Below, one piece after another: positions 6,657 through 10,553 of a stretch of DNA of 10,553 nt (within the stretch, counting starts at the first letter, position 1; each line of letters begins with the position of its first letter). Position numbers and translations under genes: made by a program. The stretch is taken from positions 1-10,553 of the forward strand of contig JACRCG010000269.1 of NCBI GenBank assembly GCA_016219145.1, read 5' to 3'. Source of the stretch: Deltaproteobacteria bacterium. GTDB lineage: Bacteria > Desulfobacterota > Desulfuromonadia > Geobacterales > Pseudopelobacteraceae. The notes below the pieces were generated by a model. The model was not told the DNA's origin, searched no databases, and saw only the letters and a list, made by a program, of their open reading frames with translations.

Positions 6657-6939
6657 CGGGAATAGGCTCGCTGAGGTTTCGTATCCTGACGAGTTCAAGA
6701 CCAATCGGAATGTACTCGCCCTCCACTATCACATCGCGAAAATCATGTTTGAGAGTCTTTATCTGCATACGCAGCCGCTTAATAGAACCGCCGCTGGCAA
6801 CAACCGCACAGCGCAGCAATCTCTCGTCCGCCGCCGAACCGTCATGAATGGTGGCAGCACCCAGCAAGGCCAATGCTTCTTCCTGTTCAGAGTCCGTGAA
6901 CCTGCGGGCAACGAAATGTTTAACGTCTTCTGGTATCAT
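6640..6939 (-). CDS. Conserved hypothetical protein, first gene of an overlapping pair
   Basis: A 99-residue soluble acidic protein starting MIPEDVKHFVARRF. Its central block IHDGSAADERLLRCAVVASG (31-50) and later DFRDVIVEGEY (66-76) look like the conserved core of a widespread family of unknown function often seen in proteobacteria; I have no name for it. Predicted pattern: N-terminal helix, helix-rich middle, beta hairpin with the VEGEY end. The start codon ATG at 6939 lacks a clear Shine-Dalgarno. The stop overlaps the following gene by 17 bases, so the two are very probably co-translated. The 85-base gap to the DUF1353 gene upstream contains a small GC hairpin, so co-transcription with it is uncertain. 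Confidence 0.75.
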   Translation of the reverse strand: MIPEDVKHFVARRFTDSEQEEALALLGAATIHDGSAADERLLRCAVVASGGSIKRLRMQIKTLKHDFRDVIVEGEYIPIGLELVRIRNLSEPIPDDNTD

Positions 6940-6974
6940 AATTGATTGCCAATAATCATCAGGATAAGCACATC

Positions 6975-6987
6975 AGGGGTCTCCCCT
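6975..6987 (-). terminator. Weak GC-rich hairpin downstream of the DUF1353 gene
   Basis: AGGGG (6975-6979) and CCCCT (6983-6987) form a perfect 5-bp GC stem with a 3-base loop, 38 bases past the DUF1353 stop on the minus strand. No T tract follows, so it may only attenuate read-through into the next gene pair. Confidence 0.25.
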
Positions 6988-7024
6988 CGACATTGGTTAC
7001 TCAACATCTGAATGATTGGCTTCT

Positions 7025-7456
7025 TCACCCTTCACATCCATCCGGCGCCCTCATCTCCGGCCTTTTTTGCGCCGGGTCCGCAGACGGATCGCCAAAAATC
7101 CGCACACCATGATACACCCACCACGCTCGCAGCGCGCACATCCCATCTTCCTTGCAAAGCCGCTGCAACAGGCGGTCTGCGGCCTCTCGGAAGGTATCAT
7201 GATCAAGATATTTTTCGCGCATCAGTTGATAAAGCGCATCGTGCGCCAGTGAACCGCGCATGAAGTTTTTTGTGTCGATGGTGGGTCCGGACGGGCCGTC
7301 CCAGGCATATCCTTCGGCAATGGACAGATTGCCGGACAGATCAAGGCCGATGTATTCGGTTGTGATCGTCGCAGGCGGGATGATCCCGGTATCGGCAAAG
7401 ATATACCCCTCTTTTAGCTGGTACTTGTAGCCGCCGTTGTAGACAATGCACTTCAT
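7025..7456 (-). CDS. DUF1353 family protein (phage-associated)
   Basis: A 143-residue protein with the unmistakable DUF1353 core GYAWDGPSGPTIDTKNFMRG (49-68), then SLAHDALYQLMRE (69-81), and a C-terminal EDGM...RAWWVYHGVRIFG block (about 108-126). The family is common in phages and prophages, where it neighbours structural or lysis genes, and its biochemical role is unsettled. Its conserved His-Asp (H72-D73) and Asp residues suggest a possible metal or catalytic site (inference). I chose the ATG at 7456 because a perfect GGAGGGG Shine-Dalgarno (7468-7462) sits 5 bases upstream. The frame stays open to 7819, but that part is antisense-free coding space for the zinc-finger gene in another frame and should not be annotated as an N-terminal extension. 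No other phage genes are visible, so this looks like a stray cargo or relic gene. Confidence 0.85.
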   Translation of the reverse strand: MKCIVYNGGYKYQLKEGYIFADTGIIPPATITTEYIGLDLSGNLSIAEGYAWDGPSGPTIDTKNFMRGSLAHDALYQLMREKYLDHDTFREAADRLLQRLCKEDGMCALRAWWVYHGVRIFGDPSADPAQKRPEMRAPDGCEG

Positions 7457-7461
7457 TTCAA

Positions 7462-7468
7462 CCCCTCC
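7462..7468 (-). promoter_or_regulatory. Shine-Dalgarno fixing the DUF1353 start
   Basis: GGAGGGG on the minus strand, 5 bases before the ATG at 7456. It decides against the much longer open frame that extends to 7819. Confidence 0.75.
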
Positions 7469-7541
7469 GGTTTCATTTCGATATATCACACAGAATTCAT
7501 TTCGGCCTGTGACGGCAGCTCGTCTCCAGGAGGCGGCAGTT

Positions 7542-7790
7542 TCAGAGCCATCCCTTGCGATTGCAGGTAGCGCATTGAGTGCAGAAGATGCAATCCGGCC
7601 TGTGTGGCATGGTACTGTCATGATACCTGCCCTGTCCATGACACTTCGGACATTGACTGGCATTATCGGGGATGGCCCCAGTCCCGTTGCACCCGACACA
7701 GGTGGTACAAAAAATACACCCCGAATTGTGTGGCATGGAACTCCGATGGACTTTGCCGGTGCCACCACATTGAAAACAAGCTTTTGCCAT
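7542..7790 (-). CDS. Small duplicated zinc-finger protein (DnaJ-like CxxCxGxG repeats)
   Basis: An 82-residue cytoplasmic protein made almost entirely of two tandem 42-residue repeats, each with six cysteines. Each repeat has a CxxC (C5/C8; C47/C50) followed by G-x-G as in DnaJ zinc centres, then S-[ST]-MPH (H21; H63), then a CIFC-T-x-C-x-x-C cluster (C25/28/31/34; C67/70/73/76). The total is 12 cysteines, enough for two to four metal sites, most probably zinc. The repeats are also similar in DNA: the 12-mer TGTGTGGCATGG recurs at 7601 and 7727, exactly 126 bases (42 codons) apart, indicating an internal duplication. Shine-Dalgarno AGGAGGA (7801-7795) is excellent, so this frame, not the overlapping longer one, is real. 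A role in chaperoning, RNA binding or protein contact is possible; nothing shows which. The DUF1353 gene follows 85 bases downstream on the same strand. Confidence 0.85.
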   Translation of the reverse strand: MAKACFQCGGTGKVHRSSMPHNSGCIFCTTCVGCNGTGAIPDNASQCPKCHGQGRYHDSTMPHRPDCIFCTQCATCNRKGWL

Positions 7791-7943
7791 AAATTCCTCC
7801 TGCTATTGTTGGATTGCACAACGGCTCCGCAGTTGACCCGGACGGGCAGCTTTATCGCCCAGTCGGTGTCAAATACGGTCTTGTTGAGATTTCGATTTCT
7901 GCTCTTTATAAATGGGAAGTGGAGAACCGCTCCTTTTCTTACC

Positions 7944-7975
7944 TTGACATATCTTTGGTATCACCTATACTACCA
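7944..7975 (+). promoter_or_regulatory. Strong promoter and operator-like repeat of the PIN/RHH operon
   Basis: A perfect -35 TTGACA (7944-7949), 16-base spacer and -10 TATACT (7966-7971). The expected start of transcription, about 7 bases further, coincides with the GTG start codon at 7978, so the message appears leaderless. TGGTA (7956-7960) and TACCA (7971-7975) form an inverted repeat with a 10-base spacer spanning the -10, a plausible binding site for the antitoxin. Confidence 0.65.
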
Positions 7976-7977
7976 TT

Positions 7978-8394
7978 GTGAGATTCGATATCGTTATGGA
8001 TACAAATGTTCTCGTAGCCGCGCTCAAATCGTCGCGTGGCGCTTCATTTCGCCTACTTTCGCTGGTGGAACATGGTATTTTCACCCTGCATGTATCGACT
8101 CCGCTCGTCTCGGAATACGAGGCGGTTCTGAAGCGTGGCATTACTTCACTATCGGCTGAAGAGATTGATGATGTCATAGATTTTCTCTGTTCAAGAGCAG
8201 TGCTGAATAAAATCTTCTACCTTTGGCGGCCTGTGTTGAAAGATCCGGATGACGATTTTGTTCTGGAACTTGCTGTCAAAGCAAATGCGGCTATTGTCAC
8301 TTGGAACGTGGCCGACTTTAAACACGCCGCGCGGTTTGGCATAGCAGTGATGACACCGCGTGATTTTATTGCATCCCTGGAGGTACAACCATGA
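7978..8394 (+). CDS. PIN-domain toxin (putative VapC-like ribonuclease, COG1569 type)
   Basis: A 138-residue PIN-domain protein, the likely toxin of a type II toxin-antitoxin pair; PIN toxins are Mg2+-dependent RNases. Acidic active-site residues are in place: D8 in VMDTNVLVAAL (6-16), E46 in VSEYEAVL (44-51), the DPDDDF cluster (89-94) and D113 in TWNVADF (108-114). The RSSRGAS-like turn SSRGASFRLL (18-27) is typical of the 'toxin component, PIN family' group rather than classical VapC. The start is taken as GTG at 7978: the first beta strand RFDIV needs it, an in-frame stop lies at 7945, and the promoter places transcription start there. ATG at 7996 is the alternative but would cut the strand and has no Shine-Dalgarno. 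The stop overlaps the antitoxin start (ATGA). Confidence 0.9.
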   Translation: MRFDIVMDTNVLVAALKSSRGASFRLLSLVEHGIFTLHVSTPLVSEYEAVLKRGITSLSAEEIDDVIDFLCSRAVLNKIFYLWRPVLKDPDDDFVLELAVKANAAIVTWNVADFKHAARFGIAVMTPRDFIASLEVQP

Positions 8395-8627
8395 GCGCAA
8401 TCAGCGTCCGTCTTCCTGATTCGATCCATAAAATGGCCCGAGAAGTTGCCAGTGAGGATCATATCTCACTAAATCAGTTTATTGCCTCTGCGGTGGCCGA
8501 AAAACTCTCCGCCCTTACGACAGAAACATACCTTGCCGGTCGTGCTGCACGTGGTTCAGTTGACAAGTTTCGCGCCGCATTAGCCAAGGTTCCAGCGATA
8601 GAACCGGATGAATTTGATCGAATCTGA
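8391..8627 (+). CDS. Ribbon-helix-helix antitoxin of the PIN toxin (HicB/Arc-like)
   Basis: A 78-residue antitoxin. The N-terminal ribbon-helix-helix domain reads ISVRLPDSIHKMAREVAS (4-21) then ISLNQFIASAVAEKLS (25-40): the beta strand ISVRLP, the helix, and the S-x-N-x-F-I start of helix 2 are the classic form seen in HicB-tail and Arc-like antitoxins. The C-terminal 38 residues are polar and end acidic (AIEPDEFDRI), the probable arm that covers the toxin active site. Shine-Dalgarno GGAGG at 8379-8383 is strong, while the toxin has none; together with the 4-base overlap this favours more antitoxin than toxin. It likely represses the promoter at 7944-7971. Confidence 0.9.
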   Translation: MSAISVRLPDSIHKMAREVASEDHISLNQFIASAVAEKLSALTTETYLAGRAARGSVDKFRAALAKVPAIEPDEFDRI

Positions 8628-8792
8628 TCAATTGAAAAACCTGGTTGAAGAACCTGGTGTCAAACCGGCACAATTTACTTGTCATAAGAACATTTAGTAG
8701 TTGTTTTGAATAGTTTGGTAGTCAATGGCTGTTCCTTGATTGTCGAAAAAAATAGTGGGAATGAAATTTGAGGACTTTGTATTCGTTTGTGC
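8628..8792. other. Intergenic, no gene seen
   Basis: AT-rich spacer after the antitoxin gene. It contains a short direct repeat of AACCTGGT about 13 bases apart near 8639-8659 but no T-tailed hairpin, credible ORF or promoter. Confidence 0.5.
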
Positions 8793-8816
8793 AGGAAGTA
8801 CATAAGGAAGTACATA
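8793..8816. repeat. 12-bp tandem repeat, two copies
   Basis: AGGAAGTACATA occurs twice back to back (8793-8804 and 8805-8816) and runs straight into the left arm of the inverted repeat at 8818. Its position at the edge of the repeat cluster suggests slippage or a junction. Confidence 0.8.
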
Positions 8817-8817
8817 A

Positions 8818-8842
8818 GGGGTCAGCCCTTGACATGAGACAT
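8818..8842. repeat. Left arm of inverted repeat (GGGGTCAGCCCTTGAC type)
   Basis: This 25-base arm is the reverse complement of 8874-8898 (23/25) and 8934-8958 (24/25). With the nearer arm it makes a roughly 25-bp stem with a 31-base loop. From general knowledge, GGGGTCAG...TTGAC elements are scattered through Geobacter-like genomes between genes. The placement here between convergent genes is typical of such extragenic palindromes. Confidence 0.8.
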
Positions 8843-8850
8843 ATTGTGTT

Positions 8851-8970
8851 CATAACTTACTGATTTCATGTTAATGTCTAGTGTCAAGGGCTGACCCCCA
8901 TGGGGTTATCCATAACTTACTGATTTCATGTTAATGTCTCGTGTCAAGGGCTGACCCCCATGGGGTTATC
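8851..8970. repeat. 60-bp tandem duplication, two copies
   Basis: Positions 8851-8910 and 8911-8970 are identical except for one base (A at 8880, C at 8940). Each copy carries a right arm of the inverted repeat, then the palindrome CCCCATGGGG (first at 8896-8905). The junction creates a further palindrome, GTTAT-CC-ATAAC (8905-8916). The near-identity indicates a recent duplication. The cluster lies between the + strand antitoxin gene and the convergent - strand DUF2059 gene and could act as a transcription stop. There are no spacers, so it is not a CRISPR. Confidence 0.9.
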
Positions 8971-9005
8971 CGCATGACGGGCATATTCCATTACAAAAAC
9001 AAGCG

Positions 9006-9578
9006 TTACTTCTTAAGTTCTTTTACCTTCACAAGCAAATTTTGAATTTCATTATTCATTAGTTCACCTCCAAACAACTGAACTTTTGCCCCATAAAGTT
9101 GCAGGAAAAGGCTAGAGCTTTCCTGCATTAACATTGGAGTAAACTTGGAAACCTTTTTCCCAAGAGGGCTGTTATAAAACTTTATTATTTCAATCAGCTC
9201 AGACTCGGAAAAATATTTATTGTACGCTGGCAGATATACATTTAACACTAACTCTTCAAATTTGATTTCTTTTTTAAAAGTATTTTCAAATATGTTTACA
9301 AAATTATCAGAGGATTCCTTGACCATTGTATGTAGCCTTGCCTTAACATCCTCAGGGATATTTTTACCATCAATTGCGTTCTTAAATCCCGCAATCATAC
9401 CTTTTTGAAAATTTGTAGCAAACAAAGAGATAGCCTGATTGTATTGATTTTCTAACCCTGCTACTTTCGTATACCTTTTAAAAGTCTCAGCGCTGATTGG
9501 TTCATCTGCCAAACCTTCCTTATTGAATACGAGGACTGCCAAAAACAGGCATATCATCAATACAAATGTTTTTTTCAC
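9006..9578 (-). CDS. Secreted/periplasmic DUF2059 domain protein
   Basis: A 190-residue exported protein. The N-terminus is a standard signal peptide (K2-K3, hydrophobic 4-18, probable cleavage after the ALA-like LADEP region near 24-25). The C-terminal part carries the DUF2059 signature: YNKYFSESELIEIIKFYNSP (119-138), LGKKVSKFTPMLMQES (139-154). Function is unknown; the fold is helical and the family is found in many Gram-negative periplasms. The start is a GTG at 9578, supported by AAGGAG 6 bases upstream and by the Lys-Lys signal-peptide start. The gene is visibly AT-richer than the redox operon on the left, which suggests a different origin. It follows the beta-propeller gene on the same strand with a 126-base gap holding its own promoter-like sequence. 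Confidence 0.87.
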   Translation of the reverse strand: MKKTFVLMICLFLAVLVFNKEGLADEPISAETFKRYTKVAGLENQYNQAISLFATNFQKGMIAGFKNAIDGKNIPEDVKARLHTMVKESSDNFVNIFENTFKKEIKFEELVLNVYLPAYNKYFSESELIEIIKFYNSPLGKKVSKFTPMLMQESSSLFLQLYGAKVQLFGGELMNNEIQNLLVKVKELKK

Positions 9579-9648
9579 GCTCTACTCCTTCCAAGTTGGG
9601 AACACCTCTGGTACTGTCTTGACTGGCAACAGGCCATACATTTTCCAT

Positions 9649-9678
9649 TTTATATATAATGTAATCTTGACCCTTCAA
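9649..9678 (-). promoter_or_regulatory. Possible promoter of the DUF2059 gene
   Basis: On the minus strand TTGAAG (9678-9673) is followed after 18 bases by TATAAA (9654-9649), or after 16 bases by TATATA. The start codon is about 70 bases downstream. The region is AT-rich, so chance matches are likely. Confidence 0.35.
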
Positions 9679-9704
9679 ATTCCCCCTCTGGTTCCATCGT
9701 GATC

Positions 9705-10553
9705 TTATTGTGATGTCAGAATAATTCCGCCCCAGCCCACCACAACCGTCTTCGTTCCTGACCATACAACAGCAGCCAAGACATTTGTCTTATCTAAAGG
9801 TTGCCGTGTCCACGTTATCCCGTCCGGCGAACTGACGATGGCGCTTGAATTTCCAGAACCTCCGACAGCCACATACTCGGTACCGCACCAGGCAACGCCC
9901 AGCAGACTATCGGCAATTCCCGCATTCCGGACCGTCCAACTGACCCCGTCAGTAGACGCAAGTACAGTTCCGTTATTTCCCACAGCTACAAAATTCGATC
10001 CGCTCCAGATGACCGCGTTGAGGTTTGTAGCACTGCCTGAAGTCCGCTTGGTCCATGTCACGCCATCAGGAGAAGTAAGAATGGCGCCACTTCTTCCTAC
10101 CGCAACAAATTGCGTTCCGGACCAGGCAACACCCTGTAGGACATCCGACGTGCCGGATATGCGCGATGTCCAGTTGATTCCGTCAGGCGACGTAAGGATG
10201 GTACCGTAAAATCCTACCGCGACATACTCCGTTCCAGACCAGGCAACACTATACAGAGGCTCGAGAGTATTTGTAACACGTACCGTCCAGGATCTTCCAT
10301 CAGGAGAAGTGTATATCTTGCCGCTTGATCCAACAGTCACGAACTGCGTTCCTGACCAGATTACCCCTTGCAGTGTACAGTCTGAGTCAACAGACGCCTG
10401 CTGTGTCCAACTGGTTCCATCCGTGGAGGTGAATATGCTGCCGCTGGCGCCTACAACGACGAATTGCGTTCCAGACCACGTAACGCCATTAAAGCTTATC
10501 GGTAAAAGCACAGTTTCCGTCTTCCCGCCACCACAGCCGCTGAACAAAAGTAA
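9705..10553 (-). CDS. Seven-bladed beta-propeller lipoprotein (partial, 5' end off the window)
   Basis: At least 282 residues, open to the right edge. The first visible residues read LLLFSGCGGGK; FSGC resembles a lipobox, so the protein is probably a lipoprotein whose signal peptide begins outside the window. The TTG at 10547 is therefore not the start. The rest is seven tandem repeats of about 39 residues with the pattern V-x-W-S-G-T-x-[FY]-V-A-V-G-x-x-G-x-I-x-T-S-x-D-G-x-x-W-T. Repeat six is three residues longer (an SSA insertion), and the seventh ends after its third strand (ILTSQ), so the N-terminal segment may supply the closing strand. The SxDGxxW motif recalls Asp-box/BNR and YCF48-like propellers. 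Adhesion, scaffold or binding at the cell surface is likely; an enzymatic role is not supported. Confidence 0.85.
   Translation of the reverse strand, partial: LLLFSGCGGGKTETVLLPISFNGVTWSGTQFVVVGASGSIFTSTDGTSWTQQASVDSDCTLQGVIWSGTQFVTVGSSGKIYTSPDGRSWTVRVTNTLEPLYSVAWSGTEYVAVGFYGTILTSPDGINWTSRISGTSDVLQGVAWSGTQFVAVGRSGAILTSPDGVTWTKRTSGSATNLNAVIWSGSNFVAVGNNGTVLASTDGVSWTVRNAGIADSLLGVAWCGTEYVAVGGSGNSSAIVSSPDGITWTRQPLDKTNVLAAVVWSGTKTVVVGWGGIILTSQ

Noticed and set aside
7446..8159. 237-codon + strand open frame spanning the DUF1353/zinc-finger start regions and the PIN toxin start
   Set aside because: It overlaps three better-supported genes, has no Shine-Dalgarno and its peptide has no family-like pattern.
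8761..8805. Mini-ORF MKFEDFVFVCAGST ahead of the repeat cluster
   Set aside because: 14 codons with no clear Shine-Dalgarno, ending inside the 12-bp repeat; indistinguishable from chance.
8829..8856. TTGACA within the inverted-repeat arm as a promoter
   Set aside because: The hexamer is part of the conserved repeat, the matching -10 (CATAAC) is poor and no gene follows on that strand.
8851..8970. CRISPR array
   Set aside because: Only two directly abutting 60-base copies with no spacers between them and no cas genes nearby.

Overview
The window looks like chromosomal DNA of an anaerobic deltaproteobacterium, most likely of the Geobacter/Desulfuromonadales type. This is an inference from gene content and style: NADH-dehydrogenase-like redox modules with extra ferredoxin domains, BrnTA and PIN toxin-antitoxin pairs, and a GGGGTCAGCCCTTGAC-type interspersed repeat. 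No rRNA or other taxonomic marker is present.

Left part (1-3520, + strand) is one tight operon that probably starts upstream of the window. It encodes a NuoE-like [2Fe-2S] subunit, a 642-residue NuoF/HymB-like flavoprotein with extra ferredoxin domains at both ends, and a HoxU/NuoG-N-terminus-like 2Fe-2S + 2x[4Fe-4S] protein. A hotdog acyl-CoA thioesterase follows. The first three form an NADH:acceptor electron-transfer module whose catalytic partner is not in the window. Pairing with an acyl-CoA thioesterase, rather than hydrogenase genes, fits an acyl-CoA pathway; the BamG-BamH-BamI part of the class II benzoyl-CoA reductase complex is my favoured but unproven reading.

Next (3596-5280, + strand) come a sigma70-like promoter and a two-gene unit: a cyclic-nucleotide-binding-domain protein without a DNA-binding domain, then an AI-2E/PerM family membrane protein.

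The middle (5374-8627) is an accessory patchwork. A minus-strand brnT-brnA toxin-antitoxin operon has palindromes over its promoter. It is followed by a 53-residue small ORF on +, and then a minus-strand row of four genes: a duplicated 12-cysteine zinc-finger protein, a DUF1353 phage-type protein and two overlapping conserved genes of unknown function. On + there is then a PIN-domain toxin/ribbon-helix-helix antitoxin operon with a strong promoter and an apparently leaderless GTG start.

The right part holds a repeat cluster (8793-8970: a 12-bp tandem repeat, and a 60-bp tandem duplication forming large inverted repeats), an AT-rich secreted DUF2059 protein (-) and a truncated seven-bladed beta-propeller lipoprotein (-) running off the right edge.
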